DNA of 55,807 bases from Podaxis mareebaensis. Its lineage: Eukaryota; Basidiomycota; Agaricomycetes; Agaricales; Agaricaceae. Shown here in pieces: positions 1-9,834 of this stretch (the first letter of the stretch is position 1; the number at the start of each line of letters is the position of its first letter). The stretch covers positions 1-55,807 of the forward strand of contig JAEUWP010000415.1 in NCBI GenBank assembly GCA_018524725.1, in the 5' to 3' direction. The notes beneath the pieces are model-generated. The model made no database searches. It was given only the letters and a program-made list of their open reading frames with translations, and had not been told where the DNA came from. The translations under genes and the position numbers were made by a program.

Positions 1-208
1 CCTGAGCGATCACTTGCCATGGAGGAATTCGCTTGGGCGTCAAAAGTTTTCAAACTCCTGATCAATGATAGTACGTCCGGACGGAAGAGAAGCACACAGG
101 TCACAGTAATCTATCGAACAAGTGATTACCGAACACAGAACAACTGTAGAATACATGAACGATGCAGAGGTTCTAAGACATTGCATACGCACTCTAAGGG
201 GTTGAGCG

Positions 209-748
209 TCAGAACCGTAGGCGGGTCACGGAAAGAAAGCAAGGCCCACACGCCGCTAAGTTCCTCCTCAATGATCTGAACAAAGTCCATGAACACATGA
301 TACCCATCATCCGAAGGCTCATCCTCGATGTCGAACTCCTAATACGACGCGGGTGCTTCGGCGAGTTCTTCACCGATTTGGCCAGACCGTGCGGAAGCAC
401 AAGGGATTGACTACCTTTCGGCGCAACTCTTGTTCCCATCACGCCAACTCCCCACAACCTTGAAGTACCGCACAAGGGAACAAGATTCTCAAACGTACGC
501 TGGAAACGCCTCCATGCATTCGCCTTCGTCAACTCGGATTCGAGATCATATTTTTCTGACGTCGAGGAGGAATAGAGGAGTGCCCTTGTATTCCACGACA
601 AAGTCGGTAACTCTGCCTGTGTTACTGCAGGTGTAGTATGGGATGACGGTGAAGTCGGGACGGGCGAAGCATGTGTCGACGAGGATGGCATTCCATATGG
701 CGCGATAATCTCCAGTGGCGCTGTCAAATCCATGCAAGGCGGGTCCAA
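209..748 (-). pseudogene. Broken hypothetical fungal gene
   Basis: Two minus frames look like parts of one protein. One holds a segment with WNAILVDTCF, TDFVVEYKGTPLFLLDVRK. The other continues with DLESELTKANAWRRFQRTFENLVP and LWGVGVMGTRVA. They join across a run of five A near 552-556, where a one-base insertion would explain the break. A third stretch nearer position 300 (FDIEDEPSDDGY, then FVQIIEEELSGVW) lies in yet another frame behind a TAG. The layout (hydrophobic strand, D/E-x-K-like strand, helix with aromatic residues, then GVxxxGTRV) resembles restriction-endonuclease-like hypothetical proteins common in Agaricomycetes, but that is inference. No start could be fixed. It is either a pseudogene or a gene with introns I could not resolve. 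Confidence 0.4.
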
Positions 749-899
749 GGACTCATAATGCGAGGGAAAGTTTTGGTAACTGATTTGAAAAGTTGGGAAA
801 CGGAAGACAAAGTCTCTTGCGTCTCTCAGCTTTGCAACAGATATATGCTAGGTATCAGGATGGGAGCAAAGTTAGAGAAGTCAACTATAAAGGGATAGG

Positions 900-1248
900 T
901 GACGTGTCATGATTCAACGGTGAAAGAGAAGAGATGCGACAGCTTTGATGCTCATCGGAGCAACGAGTGACTAGTGACTACCCATCAGGCGCAGAAGGGA
1001 AGAACGCAGAGAAGGCAAATCATAGTGTTGCTTGCGGCAGGATTTAATTGCCCGAAGTTTGACTACCTATTCCCTCGTCGGAAATGACGACAGACTGGGG
1101 GACAAACCAAATGCAGATAATCTGCGTGGCGGCTGCGATTGTTAATGGGTTTGGGTCTGAATCAAGATGCGGAGTAGGATCTGACAGGACAGGAGGTATC
1201 AGATAGCTGATTAAAATTAGGGGGATCATACAAAAGCGCTAAGTGAAA
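900..1248. other. Intergenic, nothing recognised
   Basis: No coding signal or repeat was seen. This is the 3' side of the recycling factor gene, which ends at 1249 on the minus strand. Confidence 0.5.
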
Positions 1249-2137
1249 TTATTTGGAAGCACCTGTAGCCTTCTGAAGAGATGCAAGAACGACATCCACT
1301 TCGGCAATGTGCCTGTCTGTAAGTTTCTGGAACTGCCAAAGAGTCAGATCGAGTTGGGATGGAGCAGGAAGTATAGACGATGTACCTCCTCTTGCTCGAC
1401 GGAATGTTTTTCGTATTTTCCGCGCTTCAAACTCGTTTGGTGCTGCTTTCGGATCTGCACGCGAATCTCTTCCGCTTTCCGTTTCGCTACATTGAAAAGC
1501 TCTTTGCGGGCGTCGATTGTAGGCCTTCATAATCCATCAGCGACCTTCTTCCGTGTTGTCCGAAGCCACGCACTTGGGAATCGGAATCTTGATGGTTCGA
1601 TCATCCTGGCGGTGCGGTATGACTCCCGGAATCTTTGAGTCATAAAGAGCCTTCTCAACAGTCTTCATGTTCTACTAAAACAAGTCAATAATTGGACCAC
1701 GGGACAAAGATATGGTCCACCTTCTCGTCGAACAATGTCACCAAGAGAACGGACCCATCTCGTACTCCAACGGTTGCAATTTCCTCCAACCTGTATTCTC
1801 TGTCAAGCTTGACGCGTACAGGTGACAGCAACGCAGGAGTAACACGTCCGCTTGCTCGCGTCTCAAAGCCTTGGCATTCCTTGCGGAACCACTCGACAGC
1901 ATTCTTCATGGTTGTCTCTGCCTTCTTATATTCTGCCAAGGCAGTTTCGTCCGTAATAGGTTGCTGTGATCCCGGAACGAGCTTAGCAGTCGACTTCGTC
2001 TTGCCCTTGGTAGCATACTGCCGTTGAGGTAATGAGTGCCGAGGAATAGAAACACGGGCAGTAGCTATACGCGAAGGAAATGTGGGTATCGTTGCGCGGA
2101 ATCCGCGACTTTGAAGAGCGAGACGGAGCAATGACAT
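1249..2137 (-). CDS. RRF1: Mitochondrial ribosome recycling factor
   Basis: Releases mitochondrial ribosomes from mRNA after termination. Four exons join in frame: 2137-1721, 1671-1574, 1524-1386 and 1332-1249, giving 738 nt and 245 residues. The introns are 49, 49 and 53 bp with GT and AG ends. The first 50 or so residues are rich in R and S and lack acids, as in a mitochondrial targeting sequence. The RRF domain follows: a helix with EYKKAETTMKNAVEWF, then ASGRVTPALL, then TIKIPIPKPT built across intron 2, then RKQHQTSLKRGKYEKHS and FQKLTDRHIAEVD built across intron 3. Bacterial RRF has about 185 residues, so the extra length is the presequence. The join before exon 2 has an alternative AG twelve bases further downstream. 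It is divergent from the methyltransferase gene, with a shared 249-bp 5' region. Confidence 0.93.
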
Positions 2138-2386
2138 AGCGGGCTAGGTACTCGAAAGCCGGACACGGAACTCGAGGACAGGTAGACGAGAATTTCATTT
2201 TTTTGATTGCCGGGTAGTACTCTTGTGCCAATTATGTACAAATAGCTCCTATCTCATAAGCCCATTATCAGTTTCATCATCTCGTCATGCTTACTCATCA
2301 CAAACAGCGCCGCAGTAGCCATATGGAACAAGCAATAGGTCAAACGTTGTTGACATTCCTATCGTTAACTGCAATATCGCAGCAAC

Positions 2387-3327
2387 ATGGCTGATCAGTC
2401 CGAAGTTAACGTTCCAGGAGCCCATAAAGAAGCTATGAAATTGATGAGGACGATCGTCAATCCAGAGGTGGTGAGCACATGGGATGATGCATGGTAAGTG
2501 TCCCATCTCTAAATGTTAGGCTAGTCCTGCAAAGGTTCTTTCTAGGAAAGCGAAAGTGATGCCTTGGGACGCAGGGGCTGTTCAACCTCCTTTAATGGAA
2601 GCCATCGAAAGCGGCGTAGACTGCATTGAATGGCCCAGGATTGGACGTGCACTCGTCCCAGGATGCGGTTCTGTAGGTCTCCCTCAACAAAGCCGACTAT
2701 GTCACTGACTGTCCGAACAGGGCTACGACGTCGTGTACCTTGCATCTGCCCTTGGACTTAAAGCGATAGGCCTCGATGCTTCTCAAACCGCAGTGGACAA
2801 AGCTACTAGGTACGTCTTGATGAGTTTACACATTGCGAAATCTGTATATCGATATCGCGGCAGCTCTGCCAAAAACAATCCCCCACTCAAGGGAGAAGCA
2901 ATCTTCGAGGCTGCTGATTTCTTTGAGTATAAACCAGATGAATGCTTTGACCTCATTTACGATTACACGTGAGCAATCGATCTTTTCTCCCTGCTCCTTT
3001 GCTGAGTAAGAGAATTATGCTTCTTATCCTAAATTCACCTTCGCTTGTTCTCCAACCAGGTTCTTCGTTGCAATACCACCCTCGCGCGGCAACGAATGGG
3101 GGAAGAAGATGGCAGAACTAGTAAAACCCGGAGGTTATCTCATCACCCTGGTCTTTCCCATAGACCCACCAACCGATGATGGTCCGCCATTTTATGTCCG
3201 GCCCGAACACTACGACGAGCCTCTCTACCCTGCGTTCGAGAAAGTGGTGGATAGGGTCCCGAAGACATCCGCACCAACACACATCGGGCGCGAGAGTTTA
3301 CTTATTTGGAGGAGAAAACCGAACTAA
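2387..3327 (+). CDS. Thiol/halide methyltransferase (TMT), unit A
   Basis: SAM-dependent methyltransferase of the TPMT / thiol methyltransferase (plant HOL-like) family. Five exons (2387-2493, 2546-2672, 2721-2809, 2864-2968, 3060-3327) join in frame to 231 residues, normal for the family. Visible motifs are MPWDAGAVQPPL near residue 40, the SAM-binding RALVPGCGSGYDVVYLA, then GLDASQTAV, the acidic EAADFFEY, and the C-terminal KPGGYLITLVFP and PPFYVRPEHY. All introns are 48-91 bp with GT-AG ends. Members methylate thiols, bisulfide or halides with SAM; which one here cannot be read from sequence. It is the only intact TMT of three tandem copies and is followed by the ruined GMC of the same unit. 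No signal peptide was seen, so a cytosolic location is expected. Confidence 0.9.
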
Positions 3328-3668
3328 TGTCCTTGGCCAAATTCCTAGAAGAGGCATAATTTTGATATTCATTCCTTGCCCCCCGCGTCGCGTGGCATCC
3401 TTGATTCTCACCTAGCACTCGAAATAGCGCCCTTGACACTGTAACATATAATGCAAATTGTTCCCATTCGGTTGCGAGTTGTCCACTGCCACGCTCGGAC
3501 CACATATTCCCCGTGATCACCACTTCCAGCTCACCGGAATATTTAAAAACGTAGTCTTATTTTGAGGAAACAACACTTCTGCTGGATCGCCTGATGATAC
3601 TTTGATACAGTTTATCGAGCTTCAATCGAATCTGAAACGAGAACGACAGAACGGCATGCACGGCAGAT

Positions 3669-3675
3669 TATAAAT
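3669..3675 (+). promoter_or_regulatory. TATA box of the GMC-A relic
   Basis: TATAAAT lies 46 bp before the relic start at 3721. The same box and flanks stand before GMC-B (6095), so the duplication included the promoter. Confidence 0.6.
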
Positions 3676-3720
3676 ACGCCTTCGCCCATAAGATTTCCAA
3701 GAGACGTCCTGACTCCGAAG

Positions 3721-4365
3721 ATGGTCCTCAATTCTGCTTCTTTCTTAGCTCTCTTGGTGTTGCACCACCTAGAATGTGGTAACAACATCCCCCAACTCAA
3801 GTTGAAATTCATCATTGTCAGAAGTACGAAGTCATTTGGTCTAGCTTGATCAGCGGCTATGCTGGTACACTTCCGGAAGGTGATGAAAGTCCTTCCTGAG
3901 ATTGGTTACAAACCACGACCGGCTACCATGGAACGCGTAGGAGTACGGCGACATTTTATCTCCACGGTCGAACCAAATCCGCAAGAAGTCATAGAACACT
4001 ACGATCCACGTGTCACTCGTATCTTTAAAGCGTCCGGGACGGAGGAACTGACCATCCTCTCTGTCGGAACTTATTCTACTGGCTCTTCGGAGGATACTCT
4101 TTCATGCGCTTCGAAGGAAGTTATTTCGAGCGAGAGCACATCCCGTAAGAGCTGTCCGTCATCATTCATGAATGCGAACTGCAGGCCGTTGACCCAGTCT
4201 TGTCGCTAAGGAGTATATCTAGACAGAGGGTTACCGAAGCATCAACCCACAGCACGCATTGGAAACTGGACCGCAGGAACCCCCAACCGTACGGGCCCTT
4301 GTGCCCTGCTATATATCTCATTACAGAACGAGTCGCAGATGGCATTGAAGGTATTAGAATTAATC
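3721..4365 (+). pseudogene. GMC oxidoreductase relic, unit A
   Basis: A decayed copy of the neighbouring GMC genes. Exon 1 is recognisable (signal peptide start MVLNSASFLALLVL, then the FIIV strand of the FAD-binding fold). Exons 2-5 are missing: sequence jumps from the exon 1 region into remains of intron 5, then into exon 6 (DPRVTRIFKASGTEELTI, SCASKEVI). A second jump leads to the last exon near 4285-4350 (QPYGP, YLITERVAD). Its acceptor AG has become AA compared with unit B, and the catalytic-histidine segment AHTQ is gone. It cannot encode an enzyme. Promoter and 5' flank match those of GMC-B over about 350 bp. Confidence 0.88.
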
Positions 4366-4766
4366 AGAGCATATAGAAGCATTGCCATGTATGCTGGCTA
4401 TGCGCTGATCTCGTTAAGCCTCCATTCCACTATCATTAACTTCTGAGCACCAAGGACCCGTGCTGTGCAATGACTAGATATACCATATCAAAACAGCTGG
4501 TACCTTAGATTTCACTCATAGGGCATCTCCGCCGCTGCGAAATCCTGAAAAGTCTTGGTTTACCAGTTCCATTCCAGGATTGTTGTATCCTTTCTTTTTT
4601 TCTCGCTTCTGTATCACTGTGTTTCTAGTCGAATTCATTATAAGATCGTCAGATCCGACCCCGCTTTAGACGGACATTATCTTGTTCGCACCCGTCCATC
4701 TAGCTGGGTGTTATTCAATTAATCGAGTCCAATTAATGAAATGCGCTCGATGAATCAGATTCATCC
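4366..4766. other. Junction between tandem units A and B
   Basis: No gene seen. This stretch separates the last-exon relic of unit A from the first recognisable TMT sequence of unit B. Confidence 0.4.
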
Positions 4767-5715
4767 GGGGCTTCGAACATGATGATTCACAAATCGCAGT
4801 GGGTTAAGCCACAATGTACGTCTTCATGGATCTGAGCATCACCAAGTGTGCAGATTGGATCGCCTGGACTATGTCAGAAGTGAAACGCCTCGCGAAGGAT
4901 GAGCGCGGCGTAATTTCTCGTCCATGCACCATGTGACAAACATGACCAACCTTACCATAACCCACTCAGCAAACTTCCCTATCCTTCGTCCACTACCATT
5001 ATTCCGTACCACCTCTTTCTATCCCACTCCTATTCAAAAATCAACTTTCTTAAACCCACCCACCTCTCCCCTTACAACGATTCATCACTACCAATTAAGT
5101 CCACGACACAGATGTTCGAAGCAACGCGATTACAGGGGTGACCCGACACGTTCCCACTTCGACCTCACCACCTGCGGCCTCTGGGTATCTACAGCCCATA
5201 GCCTCCCACACCCAACTCATAGTGTCAGTATCCTCCTTTATAGGAGTTTTATCTGGTGCCACGGGCGAGAAAGGACTTCTTCCCAAGGCAGAAACAACCC
5301 CCGGGCCGCGGATTTGTTCGCACAAGAACCAGATGACACTTCGATCTCATTCATGATCACACGTGAGCAGGTCAATCTTTGCTTCCCCGTTCTCCCTGCC
5401 AAGCACAAGAATGATGCTTCCTACACCACGTTCGCATTCATTTGTTCTCAAACCAACTACCACATTGCGATCTCACCTTCGCACCCGCAGTAAATGGGGG
5501 AAGAAGACGAAAGAGCTGACAAATCCCCGTAGTTACCTCGTAATATTGGACTTTGTGATCAAACCACCGACTGATGGCGGCCAGCCCTTCTACATCCGAC
5601 CCGAAAACGCCGACGCACCTCTTTCCCCGCGTTCCAGAGCTTGTTAGACAGAGATCCGAGACTTTTGCCCCAACGCACGTCGACTCGGGCCTAGGGAAGA
5701 AGAGCGAACAATGTA
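4767..5715 (+). pseudogene. TMT relic, unit B
   Basis: A degenerate copy of the TMT at 2387-3327. Exon 3 and the start of its intron are readable at about 4767-4850: DSQIAVG aligns with DASQTAV, but a TAA replaces a Lys-containing stretch. Exon 4 remains at about 5298-5351 (RAADLFAQEPDD before a GTGAGC donor that matches the parent). Exon 5 remains at about 5490-5715 (KWGKKTKELTNP, PPTDGGQPFYIRPEN). Exons 1-2 with the SAM loop are not recognisable, and the tail has frameshifts after PLSPRS. It precedes the intact GMC-B exactly as the intact TMT precedes the broken GMC-A. Confidence 0.85.
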
Positions 5716-6094
5716 ATGTCATTGATTGATTGATTTCTCGCCCCCGAGACAGCGCTTGATTTCGATATTCGTCTCTCCTCCATCGCGTGGCAAAGAGCGC
5801 CCGATCCTCGAAATAGCATCCCCAACGTCACTGTGTCATGCAACGCCGCTCGTTTCTCATTCAATGGCGGATTATCGGCCGCCATATTCAGACCGTATAT
5901 TTCCGCGGTACCCACGTCCAGCTCGCCGGGATTTTTAAGAATGTATGTCTTACCTTTCGGGACCATTCTTTCTACTGGATTGCCACGTGGTCGGGGATCT
6001 TTTGATGCAATTCCGTTGAGCTTCGATCGAAATTTGGAGCGAGAACTCGGACTAGGGGTTAGAAAGGCGCAAGTGGTGTACGCTGTATGCCGAC

Positions 6095-6101
6095 TATAAA
6101 T
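6095..6101 (+). promoter_or_regulatory. TATA box of GMC-B
   Basis: TATAAAT lies 47 bp upstream of the ATG at 6148, inside a promoter shared by descent with unit A. Confidence 0.65.
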
Positions 6102-6147
6102 GCGACTTTGCCTTCAAGATTTTCTTCAGGGTGCACCTTACCTGAAG

Positions 6148-8406
6148 ATGATTCTTAGCTCAGCCTTTTTGCTTGCGCTTGCCTCTCTTGGGCTCTGCGC
6201 CACCTACGGCACGATTAATGATGTCCCTAGGCTCAATTGGGACTTCATCATAGTTGGAGGTACAAACCCTAGCGTTTCAGCATCATTCGCCATGATCGAA
6301 ACTGACTTGAATGAAGGTGGTACCGCAGGATCCGTCTTGGCAAATAGGTTGACAGAAAATCCCAAACTCAACGTACTGCTGATAGAAGCTGGACCAACGT
6401 ATGTTCACTTCTGATCTCTTCCCTCTCTTCTTTAATGCATGATACACAGGAACGAAGGGGCCATCGAGTCCATTATCCCTGGGCTCGAAGGCAGAACTGC
6501 CCGGTCCCGTTTCGACTGGAACTTCACTACCGTTCCGCAAAAGGGCCTCAATGGTCGTTCGATCCCCTTACAACGCGGGCGTATGCTCGGTGGTAGCAGT
6601 TCCGTCAGTGAGTATCGTAGTACAAACTAAGGGGCTGTGACTTACAAAGTCGCCGCAGATGGCATGGTCTACACTCGAGGTTCATCTGATGATTTTGACC
6701 GTTTTGCTAGAGTCACTGGAGACCACGGGTGGAGCTGGGATCGTCTCCAGCCGTATATCAGGAGGGTGGGTCTCGCAGTGCTGCTTGACTGAGTAACTAA
6801 GAGCTTAATTTGTGAGGATAACAGCATGAGAAGTTCGAAGCTCCCTCCGATAATCACGACACCAGAGGCCAATTTGATCCAGCGGCGCACGGTTTTAGCG
6901 GGAAAGTACCCGTTACATTACCTGGCTTCCTTCATCCCGCTGTTGATTCTGCCACGCTACAAGCTAGTAAGGAGCTGGGCGGGGAGTTCAAGTTCAACTT
7001 GGATATGAATTCTGGAACACCGCTTGGTCTAGGTCGGTCAGCAGCTATTACTGTGCGCCCCCGGAAGCTTATGAAGGTCCCTAGGCTGGTTGCAGTCCAC
7101 GATCGGCCATGATGCAACGCGTAGTAGCGCGGCAACAGCTTATCTTGACCAACGAACTAAGTCCCGGAAGAATTTGCATATCGTCACCGATACTCGTGTC
7201 ACTCGCGTCTTGAAGACAGCCGGTTCGAAGGGCTTGACCATCCGCTCTGTCGAAATCCGCGCTACTAATACCTCAGAGAGTGTCGTTTTGACTGCTTCGA
7301 AGGAAGTTATTTTAGCAGCAGGAGCGATCGGCACCCCACATATCTTGTTGCACTCCGGGATTGGCGATCAGAACGACTTGGAGTCACTAGACATACCGAC
7401 GTTATTGCATAATCCCAGCGTCGGCCGAAACCTTACGGACCACCCTATATTCGGGCTTCAATTCCGTGTGGTGCCGGACTCGATCGATTTGGGCCCTTGG
7501 TCAAAGTGAGAGTAGACTTTTGTTCATGATTGACTGTTTATACTCACAATTATCAACGGCAGTTTATTTTTCGATCCCGCTCTACAGGCTCAGGCGTTAG
7601 AGCTTTGGAATGCAAATCGAACTGGACCCTACGTCGCGCTGGTGCCAGGTGATCACATCGCTTGGACTCGTTTGCCAGATAGTTCTCCCATCATTAAAGA
7701 GCATGGTGATCCTTCCTCTGGCCCCAATTCTGCACACATGGAGATTGTCTTGGCTGTAGGCGCTTCCACTCCAACCCATGAGAAACAACTCATGCCCGCA
7801 TATAGGCAATTGGCGGCGTCTTCTCGACCGGCCTGCAGTTGGTCAGCCCTGCTTCTCGTAAGTCAGCGCATCACATTTTCAGCCCGAAGTGATAATTAAG
7901 GCACTGGTGAAAGGCGGGTCTCTGACGATTGGATCCAACAATCCGTTCGACGATCCGCTGATTGATCCAGGCTTTTACACATCCGAATTTGACCTCGCCA
8001 CCACACGTGAAGGAATCAAGAGCGCCACGAAGTTCGTCAGAGCACCCGTTTGGGAGAACGTTGTAACAGACCTCTTGGGACCCTTGGCCAATGCAACCAC
8101 CGATGCGGAGATAGACGATGTCATCAGAAATACCGCAGCGACAGGATTACATCCTATAGGAACCGCTTCCATGTCGCCCAAGAACGCGAATTGGGGCGTA
8201 GTCGACCCAGACTTACTGGTAAAGAAGGTATCTGGGTTGAGGATCGTTGACGCGTCAATCATGGTAAGCACCTATTTCTGAGATGACAAGTACAGGAACT
8301 GACTCAGAAGAACCGCCAGCCGTACGTACCTTGTGCTCATACACAGGCTGCTGTGTATTTTATCGCGGAAAGGGCTGCAGATCTCATCAAGAGTTCTTGG
8401 CGTTGA
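6148..8406 (+). CDS. Secreted GMC oxidoreductase B (aryl-alcohol-oxidase type)
   Basis: FAD-dependent alcohol oxidase or dehydrogenase expected to act outside the cell. Ten exons: 6148-6259, 6317-6398, 6450-6607, 6659-6765, 6825-7032, 7085-7505, 7563-7755, 7806-7857, 7890-8263, 8320-8406; in frame, 597 residues. Residues 1-18 form a signal peptide (SAFLLALASLGLCA). The FAD loop GGGTAGS is assembled across intron 1. The GMC signatures are RGRMLGGSSSVNGMVYTRG and ASKEVILAAGAIGTPHILL. The catalytic histidines are in HPIGTASMSP and in AHTQ of the last exon. Exon 8 was placed by homology with the other copies; its downstream intron is then only 32 bp, so that boundary is the weakest. Aryl alcohol oxidases are a known white-rot H2O2 source; the substrate here is inferred only. 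Confidence 0.9.
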
Positions 8407-9179
8407 TTAACTCATTACTACATGAATCGGATGCGAGCGTTGTCGTGTATCTGATTAATGAGGCGCACTTGATGGGTCTGGTTGGACGAAATGAAAGCCT
8501 TACATCCGATCGGATGAATAATGGGAGTAATCAAATGAGGTTGAGGGGTTTCTAGCGAGAAGTGAACAATAATAGTTGGTGAAATTGCCAAAGACTGAGA
8601 AAAACTCCTGTCTCCGCGGATCCGAGAGCGGATTGTTTACATCATTCCCACACAGGAACCATCATCCCACGTCCGTAAGCACTCGTCCCGCAGAGCCACT
8701 AACATCCGGCATGCAGGGACTTAGTCACAACCCCTTTAGCTTCCACGATGAACGGCGTTCATGTACAACGCAGGATGCGACCTCTCACTTTCAACAACTC
8801 GCCTATCTTAACGCTCTCTGCTAAATCCTCGGCGACCTCTGCGAACATCCGGTAATTTTATTCAGCCCTCGTAAAGAACAAGGTCCAATGATGCGGGGAT
8901 ATTTTGAATGCACCAGTCAGATGACTCTAATTTGAGTGCTCTTGTACCTTTCTTCTGACCACAAGGAACATATGCCCGAAATTCTGAGTCGTTGAAGTGC
9001 ACAATCGAAACCGCTTTGCGTGATGCGTGATGATCCCGCCAAGCCCGAGCACAACCAAGGCAGCAATTATAAGCTGCGAGGTGACGTTGAACGTCCGGAT
9101 AGCTCGTTCCCCGTAAGGTGCGTATATTATACCTCCATCAATTTAATCCAATTTAATCCTTTCGAAAGAGTTCCCCGCT
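8407..9179. other. Spacer between units B and C
   Basis: No gene supported. Several short open frames here show no family resemblance. Confidence 0.4.
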
Positions 9180-9480
9180 CAAAGGTGCCTCGTGGTCGAG
9201 GACTTGTTCGCACCCACTCCAAATCATCTGACGCGGCGCTTCCCCGAAGCTTACGTTCCGACGTGAGTACACCGTCCCTTTGTTTCCCGTTTCCCTCAGC
9301 CAAGAAAAGGCGTTCTGACCTTGCAATATGTCTTGTCCGTTCATTACTATTTTTAGCTCTTCTATGGCAATGCCAACCTCACCCCCAAACAAACGGGAAA
9401 GGAACCAAAGGACTGGACGAACTTGATACATTTCTCATGTTGATCGTAATCTCCCCAACTACACTTTGGAAAACAGCCTG
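9180..9480 (+). pseudogene. TMT scrap, unit C
   Basis: A third, worse copy of the TMT. About 9199-9260 reads EDLFAPTPNHL and ends in a GTGAGT donor at the place where exon 4 of the intact gene ends. After an intron-like stretch, about 9385-9465 reads GKGTKGLDELDTFLMLIVISP, which matches the spacing of the exon 5 start (WGKKMAELVKPGGYLITLVFP). Nothing of exons 1-3 was found. It stands before GMC-C, as expected for a third tandem TMT-GMC unit. Confidence 0.5.
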
Positions 9481-9834
9481 CATCGTGCCTGATTGCCCAG
9501 AGATATTTGTCATTTCTCCTGCAGTTATTTGACTAGGCCGTTGTGTTCAGCGCTTGAAACGGTTGATGTGAGTTTTGTAACAAGCCATGATACCTGGAAA
9601 ATAAAACGGACTAACATCAACGGTTATCCATGCTCCTGAAACAAATACTCATTACATGCCCCAAATTTGAACCATGCACCATGTGGTCATTTCTTTCAAG
9701 CTATAACGACTCACGTTCGTAGGAACATTCAGGAGGTGCCCTGGGAGCAAAGCGTTCTGCTGAAGGATATAAGATGTGCCCAACTGCACAACAGCCCGAT
9801 CCCTTGGTACTAAGTCTTTCCTCCCGAACAAGAA
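9481..9834. promoter_or_regulatory. 5' region of GMC-C
   Basis: TATAAG at 9768-9773 lies about 62 bp before the ATG. No coding sequence seen. It differs from the promoters of units A and B. Confidence 0.45.
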
